DNA from: Halanaerobium polyolivorans
Lineage (GTDB): Bacteria > Bacillota > Halanaerobiia > Halanaerobiales > Halanaerobiaceae
Reading direction: 5' to 3'
NCBI RefSeq assembly: GCF_020711195.1
Contig: NZ_JAJFAT010000003.1
Span: 82,401 to 146,400, forward strand
DNA length: 64,000 nucleotides
Made by a program: the position numbers and the translations under genes. This document shows, in pieces, positions 44,755 through 52,940 of the stretch; position 1 is the stretch's first letter; the number at the start of each line of letters is the position of its first letter. Below the pieces are notes generated by a model. That model saw only the letters and a program-made list of their open reading frames with translations. It had not been told where the DNA came from and made no database searches.

Positions 44755-45645
44755 ATGGAGTCCAAAAATACTCTGCTTAAAATAGCAAATAAAACAAAAA
44801 AAATGGGTAAATTTTTTATATCACAAAAGGTTTTTAAAGACTTTTTTGGTAAAGTTGGATTTGCTTTAATTGTGATCGTTTTTTTAATGGCTATATTTGC
44901 CCCTTTTTTAAGTCCATATGATCCAGATCAAGTAAATGTGATAAATAAATTGGCAGGCCCTTCTAGAACTCATCTGATGGGAACAGATCATCTCGGTAGA
45001 GATGTTTTTAGCAGAATACTTTATGGTAGTAGAATTTCTTTAGCAATTTCAATTGCAGCAGTAACATTTGCCTCAATTATTGGGACAGTTTTGGGGATGA
45101 TCTCTGGCTATGGTTCTGAAACTCTAGATCACATACTGCGGACATTTTTTGATATAATTAGGTCTTTTCCTTCTTTGATTTTTGCAATTGCGGTAATCAT
45201 AATGTTGGGAACATCAGGAATTCCAACCCTGACCATTGTGATTGGCTTTACCTATTTTCCCCGTTATGCAAGATTAATTAGGGCTCAGACCTTGAAGGTC
45301 AAAAAAAAGGAGTATTTAATTAGTGCAAAGGCTATTGGGCAGTCAGATATCAAGATAATGTTTAAACATATCTTGCCCAATATAAAAGGTCCGATGTTTA
45401 TTATGGCTGCAATGGATATACCCTCAATTATTGCTTTTGAAGCAGGATTAAGCTTTTTAGGGCTTGGGGTTAACCCACCAACTCCAAGCTGGGGAACTAT
45501 ATTAAGAAATGGGTATTTAAATATTAGGCATTCACCCTGGATGGTTATCTTTGGAGGGGGAATGCTCATTTTTGTGACCCTGGGCTTTACTTTTTTAGGG
45601 GAAGCTTTAAGAGATGCTTATGATCCCAGGCTGAAAAATTTATAG
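44755..45645 (+). CDS. Peptide/nickel-type ABC transporter permease (DppC-like)
   Basis: A 296-aa permease with the N-terminal periplasmic motif FLSPYDPDQVN, HLMGTDHLGRDVFSRILYGSR, and the ATPase-contact loop KVKKKEYLISAKAIGQSDIK. Six membrane helices are expected. It starts 6 bp after the DppB-like gene. ATPase genes (DppD/DppF) are missing from this operon, so the transporter must borrow ATPases from elsewhere. Confidence 0.94.
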   Translation: MESKNTLLKIANKTKKMGKFFISQKVFKDFFGKVGFALIVIVFLMAIFAPFLSPYDPDQVNVINKLAGPSRTHLMGTDHLGRDVFSRILYGSRISLAISIAAVTFASIIGTVLGMISGYGSETLDHILRTFFDIIRSFPSLIFAIAVIIMLGTSGIPTLTIVIGFTYFPRYARLIRAQTLKVKKKEYLISAKAIGQSDIKIMFKHILPNIKGPMFIMAAMDIPSIIAFEAGLSFLGLGVNPPTPSWGTILRNGYLNIRHSPWMVIFGGGMLIFVTLGFTFLGEALRDAYDPRLKNL

Positions 45646-45668
45646 CAAATTAGAAGGAGAGAAAATTT

Positions 45669-47198
45669 ATGAAAAATTTTAAAAGTAGTTATTTAAAAAT
45701 AACGTCTACTATATTTATAGTTTTAATGCTATTAGTTTCTTTAAGTTCAGCAGCATTAGCAGCAGATGATGTTTTGAAAGTAAGGGCAATCAATGGTGCA
45801 GATATTAGTACTATGGATCCTGCCTATTATTATGGAGATGAAGAATTAAATATTGATTTATCATTTTACAGTAAATTAATTAGATTTAAAGCAGCTTCTT
45901 CTGAATGGGAATTAGATGCTGCAGAAGAATTCGAAGTTAGTGATGATGGCAAAGTTATTGAGTTTAAATTGAGAGAAGGCATTCAGTTTCATCATGGTTA
46001 TGGTGAATTAACAACTGAAGATGTAAAATTTTCCTTTGAAAGAATAGCTGATCCAGATAATAATTCACCCTATAAAAATGACTGGGCAACTTTAGAAGAA
46101 GTAGAAATAATTGATAGATATAGGGGTAGAATTATTCTTTCTGAGCCTTATGCCCCACTTTTTACCCAAACACTAGCCTATAATCCGGGCAGCATAATTA
46201 GCAAAAAAGCTTATCAGGAAAAAGGAGATAATTTTGCCACAAATCCGGTTGGCTCAGGACCATATTATTGGGAAGACTGGGATCCAGGTGAAAAGATAAC
46301 ATTAAACAGATTTGAGGATTATTTTGGTGATTTACCTGACTTTAGAAGAATAGAAATTTATCCTATCTCTGAAGTTAGAATGGCTGAAATTGCATTAGAT
46401 GCAGGTGAACTAAATTCAACTCAGATTTCTTATGATTCTTTTGCTATCTATAATCAGAGAGCAGACATCAATGTTGAACAGGTTGCAGTGACAAGACAGG
46501 TTTATCTAGGCTTTAATATGCAGGAAGAGCCTTTTAAGGATAAAAATGTTCGCAAAGCAATTCGTTATGCAGTAAATGTAGATGAAATTTTACAGGGAGC
46601 ATATAATAATATAGCTGCAAGAGCTAATTCCAGTATTGTCGAAGGTGTTTTAGGCCATTGGGAAGCTGCTCTTCAATATGAGCTTGATCTAGAGAAAGCA
46701 AGAGGATACTTGGCAAAAGCAGGTTATGAAGATGGTTTTCAAACCGAATTGGTGGTACCTGTTAGAGAACCACTACCAGAAGCCGGCCAGATTATTAGAC
46801 AGCAGCTTTTAGAAATTGGCATAGATGCCAAAATCCAGATGACTGACTCTTCTTTTGACTACTTAAGTGAGTCAAGATCAAATATGCATCTACAGGATTG
46901 GGGACCTACTCTTGATCCTGATAGATGGACTAAATGGTGGCATTCAGACCACATTGGCTCATGGAACTTCAAAAACTACTCAAATCCAGAATATGATAGT
47001 TTGGTAGAAGCAGCAATTTTAGAATTAGATCAGGATAAAAGAGCAGAATTATATATAGAACAGCAAAAAATATTAGATGAAGATGTATCTGCAGTTTGGA
47101 TATCCCATGGTGCTCACCTTCAGGCAAGTCAAGAGCATATAAAACCGGTCTTTTTAACTCAGAGATCACAATATAGGTACTGGGAAATAGCAGAATAA
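45669..47198 (+). CDS. Extracellular solute-binding protein, family 5
   Basis: The 509-aa protein has a signal peptide (about residues 1-31, ending SSAALA) without a lipobox Cys, so it should be a soluble periplasmic binding protein, fitting a two-membrane cell. The family marks are TMDPAYYYGDEE, FKLREGIQFHHGYGELTTEDVKFSFERI, NPVGSGPYYWEDWDPGEKI and KNVRKAIRYAVNVDEI. Ligands are peptides, nickel complexes or sugars; unknown here. It follows both permeases and precedes a strong terminator. Confidence 0.93.
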   Translation: MKNFKSSYLKITSTIFIVLMLLVSLSSAALAADDVLKVRAINGADISTMDPAYYYGDEELNIDLSFYSKLIRFKAASSEWELDAAEEFEVSDDGKVIEFKLREGIQFHHGYGELTTEDVKFSFERIADPDNNSPYKNDWATLEEVEIIDRYRGRIILSEPYAPLFTQTLAYNPGSIISKKAYQEKGDNFATNPVGSGPYYWEDWDPGEKITLNRFEDYFGDLPDFRRIEIYPISEVRMAEIALDAGELNSTQISYDSFAIYNQRADINVEQVAVTRQVYLGFNMQEEPFKDKNVRKAIRYAVNVDEILQGAYNNIAARANSSIVEGVLGHWEAALQYELDLEKARGYLAKAGYEDGFQTELVVPVREPLPEAGQIIRQQLLEIGIDAKIQMTDSSFDYLSESRSNMHLQDWGPTLDPDRWTKWWHSDHIGSWNFKNYSNPEYDSLVEAAILELDQDKRAELYIEQQKILDEDVSAVWISHGAHLQASQEHIKPVFLTQRSQYRYWEIAE

Positions 47199-47232
47199 AG
47201 TCAAGAGTATAAAATAATTAGATATTCTTTTT

Positions 47233-47266
47233 AAAAGAGAGAGGGGTCCCCTCTCTCTTTTGGCTT
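47233..47266 (+). terminator. Near-perfect palindromic terminator
   Basis: The inverted repeat AAAAGAGAGAGGGG/CCCCTCTCTCTTTT (14 bp each arm, one T between) ends the ABC operon and can work on both strands. Confidence 0.92.
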
Positions 47267-47308
47267 GAATAGCTAAAATAACATTGAAAAAATAGTCAAA
47301 AGGGTATT

Positions 47309-47336
47309 TTGTTATCAAGCTAAAATATGCTATAAT
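47309..47336 (+). promoter_or_regulatory. Candidate sigma-A promoter
   Basis: TTGTTA (47309-47314) and TATAAT (47331-47336) are 16 bp apart, 39 bp before the glycosyltransferase gene. Confidence 0.55.
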
Positions 47337-47374
47337 AAAAGAAAGTTCAAAAATTTGGAAGGTGGATCTTGCAG

Positions 47375-48064
47375 ATGGACTATAGTCTTTCAGTGATTAT
47401 TCCTGCCCTTAATGAAGAAAAAAATATTACTAGAATAATTGATTATATTAAAAATGAAAATATAAAAGCAGAAATAATTGTTTCTGATGGCAATAGTGAT
47501 GATTTAACGGTAGAGAAAGCCAAAAGCAAAGGAGCAAAAGTTGTTGTTGGGAAAGCAGGTAGGGGCCAACAGTTAAATAGAGGTGCCCAACTGGCAGCAG
47601 CACCAATACTGCTTTTTTTGCATGCTGATTCCAGACTAGAAAAATCTGCTTTAGAAAATTTAGTCAAAAAGATGGCGGAAAAAGAAAATAAAATTGGTGG
47701 TTGTTTTAAACTTAAAATTGAATCTGAACATCCTCTGCTAAAATTTATTTCCTGGTCTTCTAATTTAAGAGCTAAATATTTAAAATTGATTTTCGGTGAT
47801 CAAGGAATCTTTATTCGTAAAAAGGTCTTTGAAGAACTAGGTGGTTTTCCTGAGCTAGAACTAATGGAAGACTGGGAATTTTCTAAAAAGATGGCTGCTT
47901 ATGGAGAACTAGAATTTTTAGAGAATAAAATTTTTACTTCAGCAAGGCGCTGGGAAAAAAATGGAGTTTTTAAAACCTTTTTTTTAATGCATAAAATCAA
48001 AATCTTATATATTTTAGGTGTTAAAGCAAAAAAACTAAAAAAAATTTATCGCGATTCTCGTTAG
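47375..48064 (+). CDS. Glycosyltransferase, selenodomain-associated type 2 (TIGR04283-like)
   Basis: A 229-aa family 2 glycosyltransferase: SVIIPALNEEKNITRII at the start, IIVSDGNSDDLTVEKAKSKG, AGRGQQLNRGAQLA and LFLHADSRLE (the metal-binding Asp), then FGDQGIFIRKKVFEELGGFP. This compact type is often encoded beside radical-SAM 'selenodomain' proteins and in arsenosugar pathways; neither is in view. ATG 47375 is chosen; TTG 47369 is possible. It starts a run of four genes. Confidence 0.87.
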   Translation: MDYSLSVIIPALNEEKNITRIIDYIKNENIKAEIIVSDGNSDDLTVEKAKSKGAKVVVGKAGRGQQLNRGAQLAAAPILLFLHADSRLEKSALENLVKKMAEKENKIGGCFKLKIESEHPLLKFISWSSNLRAKYLKLIFGDQGIFIRKKVFEELGGFPELELMEDWEFSKKMAAYGELEFLENKIFTSARRWEKNGVFKTFFLMHKIKILYILGVKAKKLKKIYRDSR

Positions 48065-48085
48065 ATAATAGAGGAGGAGATTAAC

Positions 48086-48766
48086 TTGAAGGCTGCATTT
48101 GTTATTATGAGTAGAGCCCCAATAGCTGGGAAAACAAAAACAAGACTTCAATCACATTTAAGTCCAAAAGAATGTGCAGAGCTGCATAAAGCTTTTTTAA
48201 AAGATATAATTAATAAATTTTCAAATATCAAAAAAAAGTACAGTCAATTAGATTTGTATTTAAGTATTACTCCTCCAGAAAGCGAGAATTTATTTAAAGA
48301 ATTATTGAATGAGGATTTTAAAATAATAACTCAAAAAGGAAAAGATCTGGGTAGGAAAATGTATAATTCTCTATTAGATGCTTATCAGCTCAGCAATTCA
48401 CCTGTTATAATAACCGGATCGGATTTACCTTCTTTACCGATCAGTATAATTACAGAATCATTTGCTGGTTTAAAAGAAAGGGATCTAGTAATTGGTCCCT
48501 CATTAGATGGTGGTTATTATTTATTGGGCATGAAAAAACCCCATGCTTTTCTTTTTGAGCAGCAAAAATGGGGTAATAAATCTGTACTGGAAAAAACTTT
48601 AAAAGCTGCTAGCAAATACGATCTAAAAAGTCATTTTTTGCCAGAGTGGTATGATGTCGATACTTTTAATGAATTACTTATACTTAGAGAGTATTTAAAA
48701 ATGGGAGATAAGTCTAATAATGATTATCCAATTGAAAGCAAAAAAATTATTGATAAGTTATTATAA
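48086..48766 (+). CDS. Glycosyltransferase, selenodomain-associated type 1 (TIGR04282-like, DUF2064)
   Basis: The 226-aa protein starts at TTG after GAGGAGGAG. It has the nucleotidyl/glycosyltransferase opening VIMSRAPIAGKTKTRL, ITGSDLPSLP and IGPSLDGGYYLLGMKKP. TIGR04282 and TIGR04283 proteins regularly occur side by side, as they do here, so the two probably act in one pathway that builds a glycosylated small molecule (inference). Confidence 0.88.
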   Translation: MKAAFVIMSRAPIAGKTKTRLQSHLSPKECAELHKAFLKDIINKFSNIKKKYSQLDLYLSITPPESENLFKELLNEDFKIITQKGKDLGRKMYNSLLDAYQLSNSPVIITGSDLPSLPISIITESFAGLKERDLVIGPSLDGGYYLLGMKKPHAFLFEQQKWGNKSVLEKTLKAASKYDLKSHFLPEWYDVDTFNELLILREYLKMGDKSNNDYPIESKKIIDKLL

Positions 48767-48801
48767 ATTTATAGATTAAAATTTGATGGAGGTATTTTAA
48801 T

Positions 48802-49818
48802 ATGCCGTTACAGGAAGAAATGAGCAGAGCACTTGCTAAATATATAAAAAAGAAAGATTTTCAAAGAGCAATTGGAATTACTGAAAATGCAGAAATTGAG
48901 TTTTTAGCTCAGGGAGAATATAATTTAAACTATCTGCTAAAAGATGGAGAAGATAAATTTGTAATCAGGCTCAACTTAGGCAGTCAGATGGATCTAGATG
49001 ATCAGATAGGATATGAATTTTATGCTTTAGAACAGTTGGCTCCTTCGGGAGTTACTCCTAGACCATATTATCTGGATAATTCAGAGGAGGAACTTCCTTA
49101 TGGAATGCTGGTAATGGAATATTTACCCGGGCGTCCATTAGATTATCAACGAGACTTAAAAAAGGCTGCAGAGGTACTGGCCGGTGTGCATGAGGTAGAA
49201 ATAGCTCAAAACAGTATTTTAATTGAAGAAAAACAGCCTTTAAATGCTATCTGGGATGAATGTGACAGCCTTTTAGATAAATATTTTAAGTCTGAATTGG
49301 CTGATCCTCAAGTTAAGGAGTTTCTGCAAAAATTAAAAATGGATTTAAAAGAAAAAAGAAAAAAAGAGGCAGATATTATTGAGCTTTTACCACTTTCAAT
49401 AGTTAATACAGAGCTTAATTCTGCTAATTTTTTAATTGATGATAAAAATGACAAAGCTTATTTGGTAGATTGGGAAAAACCATTGATTACCACCCCACTG
49501 CAGGATTTAAGTATCTTTATGGTTCCTACCACCACTCTCTGGAAAACTAATTTTATTTTTAATCAGGGAGAAAAAGAAGAATTTCTTCATCATTATTTAA
49601 AAGCAAGAGGGCTTGATGCTTATTATCAAGAAATTAGTTCTGCTTTAGAACTATTTAATAAATTTTCTGCAATGAGAGGTATTTCCTGGTCAGCTATGGC
49701 CTGGGTGGAATATCAGGAACCAGGTCGTCTTATTAAAAATGAAGACACCTTTAAGACAATGGACAGCTATTTAAAAATTGATTTTTTAGAAATGCTTTTT
49801 CCTCAGATCACTTTATAA
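48802..49818 (+). CDS. APH/choline-kinase-fold protein with altered catalytic motif
   Basis: The 338-aa protein has a kinase-like fold: LAQGEYNLNYLLKDGEDKFVIRLN (glycine loop and ATP-contact Lys/Arg region), YGMLVMEYLPGRPLD (hinge) and YLVDWEKP (metal-binding DxE region). The catalytic loop reads SIVNTELNSANFLID, where the family normally has HxDxxxxN; His is Asn and the catalytic Asp is Glu. It may be inactive or use another mechanism. It lies 36 bp after the TIGR04282 gene and 38 bp before csoR-like. Confidence 0.8.
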   Translation: MPLQEEMSRALAKYIKKKDFQRAIGITENAEIEFLAQGEYNLNYLLKDGEDKFVIRLNLGSQMDLDDQIGYEFYALEQLAPSGVTPRPYYLDNSEEELPYGMLVMEYLPGRPLDYQRDLKKAAEVLAGVHEVEIAQNSILIEEKQPLNAIWDECDSLLDKYFKSELADPQVKEFLQKLKMDLKEKRKKEADIIELLPLSIVNTELNSANFLIDDKNDKAYLVDWEKPLITTPLQDLSIFMVPTTTLWKTNFIFNQGEKEEFLHHYLKARGLDAYYQEISSALELFNKFSAMRGISWSAMAWVEYQEPGRLIKNEDTFKTMDSYLKIDFLEMLFPQITL

Positions 49819-49855
49819 TTATTAATCAAAATCAGGCTAAAAGAGGTGTGGTTAT

Positions 49856-50134
49856 ATGAGTTCATTATCAGCTGAAGAAAGAAAAAATTTAATAGTCAGA
49901 CTGCGTAGAATAGAGGGCCAGATCAGAGGTCTTCAGCGAATGATTGATGAAGGGAAATATTGTGTTGACATTCTAACTCAGATCAGTGCCAGTCGAGGAG
50001 CCCTAAAAAAAGTAGGGCTTAAGGTTTTAGACAGCCATATCAATGGTTGTGTAAAAAATGCTATTTCTAAAGAAAATGGTGATGAAGAAATTATTGCTGA
50101 ACTGATGAATGTTATTGATAAATTTACCGATTAA
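49856..50134 (+). CDS. CsoR-type copper-sensing repressor
   Basis: The 92-aa, all-helical CsoR/RcnR protein carries Cys36, His61 and Cys65 (EGKYCVDIL and DSHINGCV), which match the Cu(I) ligands of M. tuberculosis CsoR at identical positions. It should leave DNA when Cu(I) binds. No copper ATPase or chaperone is nearby, so its targets are elsewhere or are the neighbouring genes. It has AGAGGTG before the ATG. Confidence 0.88.
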   Translation: MSSLSAEERKNLIVRLRRIEGQIRGLQRMIDEGKYCVDILTQISASRGALKKVGLKVLDSHINGCVKNAISKENGDEEIIAELMNVIDKFTD

Positions 50135-50160
50135 TGAGACTTAACTAAAAGGGTGGTTAA

Positions 50161-50931
50161 ATGCTTGCCTTAGAAAAAATAATTTCTTCTTTTTTGATGC
50201 CACCAGGTTTTTTTATAATAATCTTACTGATTATCACAATTTATTTATTTCTTAAATCTGATTCTAAATTAATCAAGTTTTTAGCAGCAGCCGCTTTGAT
50301 TTTTTTGATTTTTATCTCAACTGCTTTTGGTGTAAAAGTAATGCTTTTACCTTTAGAAAATTATGCAGAAGAGATATCACTTGATTTAGAAACTGAGCTT
50401 AAAAAAGAGTATCCAATTGTGGTATTAGGAGGAGGCAATTATTATAAAAGTGATGGAAGTGCAGAGCCTTCAGTTCACAGCAAACAGAGACTAACTAAGG
50501 CCTATCAGCTCCAGCGAATAATTAATACTAAGATTATTTATTCTGGAGGAGTAGGCATTGGACATGATAATTTTAGTGAAGCAGATGCTGCTAAAGAATT
50601 TTTGCTCGGTCTTGGTTTAGAAAGAGAAAAATATGAAAGTGAAGATCAGGCTCGCTCAACTTACGAAAATGCACTCTATACCAAAAAATGGCTTAATGAA
50701 AATGAGATTGAAAAAGTTTATTTAGTAACTTCAGCTTATCATATCTATCGTTCGGCCGGAGTATTTAGAGCTCAAGAAATAGATTTTATAGCTCTTCATT
50801 CTGGCTTTATTTATGACCATCAATTTAGCTGGCTTAATTATCTACCAAATAGAGGTGCCTTACAGGCTAATTTAGCAGCTTTACATGAATTAGTGGGTAT
50901 TGTTTGGTATTATTTAAGAGCCAGAATTTAA
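50161..50931 (+). CDS. YdcF/ElyC-like membrane protein (DUF218)
   Basis: The 256-aa protein has two N-terminal membrane helices (about 10-30 and 38-60) and a DUF218 domain: YPIVVLGGGNYYKSDG, KIIYSGGVGIGHDN, EDQARSTYENALYTKKWL and VTSAYHIYRSAGVFRAQ. Relatives act in envelope or peptidoglycan carrier-lipid upkeep; the precise activity is unknown. It starts 26 bp after the csoR-like gene. Confidence 0.88.
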   Translation: MLALEKIISSFLMPPGFFIIILLIITIYLFLKSDSKLIKFLAAAALIFLIFISTAFGVKVMLLPLENYAEEISLDLETELKKEYPIVVLGGGNYYKSDGSAEPSVHSKQRLTKAYQLQRIINTKIIYSGGVGIGHDNFSEADAAKEFLLGLGLEREKYESEDQARSTYENALYTKKWLNENEIEKVYLVTSAYHIYRSAGVFRAQEIDFIALHSGFIYDHQFSWLNYLPNRGALQANLAALHELVGIVWYYLRARI

Positions 50932-50970
50932 ATAAATCTTTATTAGTAAAATATTAAGGAGTTTGATATC

Positions 50971-51825
50971 ATGAACAAAAATATAAATAAGGTTGACTTA
51001 CACATGCATACTACTGCTTCTGATGGTGCTTTAACTCCCCAAGAATTAATCAAAGAATGTGTGGAGTTTGATCTTGAGGTCTTTTCTGTTACAGATCATG
51101 ATAATACTACTGCACTTAAAGAATTAGAAAAAGAAGCAGCTAAATATCCAATAGAATTTGTTCCTGGAATTGAAATTTCAACTTATAGAGGTGAAGCTGA
51201 ATATCATATTCTGGGCTATTATATAGACCCTGAAAATGAGGCTTTATTAGGTTTAACCGAAACTATTTTGGATTCTAGAATAACAAGAGTTCATAAGATG
51301 GTGGAAATCTTAAGTGAGATGGGATATCCTTTAGAATATTCAGATGTGCAAAAATATGCGGCAGGAGTAAGTATTGGTCGTCCCCATGTTGCCCGAGCTC
51401 TGGTGGAAAAAGGTTATGTAGATAATATTGGTGAAGCTTTTACAGATCAATTTATTGGTGGAGAAGGAAAAGCCTATGTTGCAAAAGAAAAAGTTCTTCC
51501 TGCAGAAGCGATAGAAGTGATTTTAAAAGCTGGAGGTGTTCCTGTCATAGCTCACCCTTATTTAATTAATCATGGTGATCCCCTAGATAAAGAAGAGATA
51601 GCTAGATTAAAAAATGTTGGTTTAAAAGGGGTGGAGGTTTATCAGAGCAAACATGATAAAAAAACAACTGCCAAATATAAAAAAATAGCTGAAGAACTTG
51701 ATCTTTTAATAACAGGTGGTTCTGATTATCATGGAGAAAATTCACCGGGAATATTACCTGGTGATTGTGGGATGAATAGAGAAGAGTTTAGAAAACTAGA
51801 AAGTTTTGCTGCATCTATGGTATAA
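50971..51825 (+). CDS. PHP-domain phosphoesterase (YciV/RNase AM-like)
   Basis: The 284-aa protein has the metal-binding PHP motifs DLHMHTTASDGALTPQ, VTDHDNTTAL, PGIEIS, IGRPHVARAL, VIAHPYL and TGGSDYHG. Family members hydrolyse 3',5'-nucleoside bisphosphates or trim RNA 5' ends. Length is normal. It stands 40 bp after the DUF218 gene and may be in the same transcript. Confidence 0.9.
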   Translation: MNKNINKVDLHMHTTASDGALTPQELIKECVEFDLEVFSVTDHDNTTALKELEKEAAKYPIEFVPGIEISTYRGEAEYHILGYYIDPENEALLGLTETILDSRITRVHKMVEILSEMGYPLEYSDVQKYAAGVSIGRPHVARALVEKGYVDNIGEAFTDQFIGGEGKAYVAKEKVLPAEAIEVILKAGGVPVIAHPYLINHGDPLDKEEIARLKNVGLKGVEVYQSKHDKKTTAKYKKIAEELDLLITGGSDYHGENSPGILPGDCGMNREEFRKLESFAASMV

Positions 51826-51889
51826 TAAGTTTTGATTTTAAAATAGAAAAATATTATTAGAAAATAAAAAGGAGTAGTGAGTTTAGAGT

Positions 51890-52897
51890 ATGCATAATGT
51901 AACGATGATAGCTGGAGATGGAATAGGGCCAGAAATATCTAATGCAGTTGCTGAAATTATTGCAGCAGCAGGTGTTGAAATCAATTGGGATAGGGTAGAA
52001 GCCGGGGCTGGAGTTATGGACAAATATGGAACTCCATTACCTGAGCAGGTTTTCGAATCAATAAGAAAAAACAAAGTAGCCTTAAAAGGTCCAATCACAA
52101 CCCCAGTTGGTAGTGGATTTAGAAGTGTTAATGTGGCTATTAGAAAAGAACTTGATCTGTATGCAAATGTACGACCACTTAAGGTCCATGCAAAAGCATT
52201 TGCCCAAAATCAAGCTATTGATATGGTAGTTTTTAGAGAAAATACTGAAGGACTTTATGTAGGAATAGAACATTATGTTGGTGATGAAGCTGCAGAAAGT
52301 ATTAAAATAATAACCAGAAAAGCTTCCCGGAGAATTGTTAGGTCTGCATTTGAATATGCTATTCGTGAAGGCCGTAAAAAAGTTACTGCTGTTCATAAGG
52401 CAAATATTTTAAAATTTAGTGATGGGCTATTTTTAGAAGAGGCTAGAAATATTGCAGCGGAATATGCTCAAACTCATCCAGAAATTGAATTTGATGATAA
52501 GATTGTTGATAATATGTGTATGCAGATGGTTCAATATCCTGAGCAGTATGATGTTTTAGTTATGCCCAATCTTTATGGTGATATTGTTTCAGACTTAGGA
52601 GCCGGTTTGATCGGTGGACTTGGTCTGGCCCCAGGTATGAATCTTGGTGATGAGATCGCTGTATTTGAAGCAGTTCATGGAAGTGCACCTGATATTGCCG
52701 GCCAAAACAAAGCAAATCCTGTGGCACTGCTTTTCTCTGCTGTTTTAATGCTTAGGCATTTAAAGGAGAAAGAAGCAGCAGATAGAATTGAAAAAGCAGT
52801 TTCAGATGTTTTAAATGAAGGAAAAGTTTTAACTGTTGATTTGGGTGGAAATGCAAGCACAGATCAAATTACTGAAGCAATAATTGCAAATTTATAA
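51890..52897 (+). CDS. NAD-type isocitrate dehydrogenase
   Basis: The 335-aa beta-decarboxylating dehydrogenase converts isocitrate to 2-oxoglutarate. It has [12 protein letters not shown], the substrate-binding [59 protein letters not shown] and [18 protein letters not shown]. The serine-Asn substrate segment and the aconitase gene next door (43 bp) favour isocitrate over isopropylmalate. The pair would supply glutamate carbon in a cell that may lack a full TCA cycle. Confidence 0.9.
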   Translation: MHNVTMIAGDGIGPEISNAVAEIIAAAGVEINWDRVEAGAGVMDKYGTPLPEQVFESIRKNKVALKGPITTPVGSGFRSVNVAIRKELDLYANVRPLKVHAKAFAQNQAIDMVVFRENTEGLYVGIEHYVGDEAAESIKIITRKASRRIVRSAFEYAIREGRKKVTAVHKANILKFSDGLFLEEARNIAAEYAQTHPEIEFDDKIVDNMCMQMVQYPEQYDVLVMPNLYGDIVSDLGAGLIGGLGLAPGMNLGDEIAVFEAVHGSAPDIAGQNKANPVALLFSAVLMLRHLKEKEAADRIEKAVSDVLNEGKVLTVDLGGNASTDQITEAIIANL

Positions 52898-52940
52898 TCC
52901 TGTATAAAATTGCTAGTATAAGAAAGGAGAAATAAATTTT

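Noticed and set aside
51882-52897. Isopropylmalate dehydrogenase (leuB) for the gene at 51890
   Set aside because: The substrate segment [22 protein letters not shown] and the adjacent acnB favour isocitrate dehydrogenase, and no leu genes are nearby.
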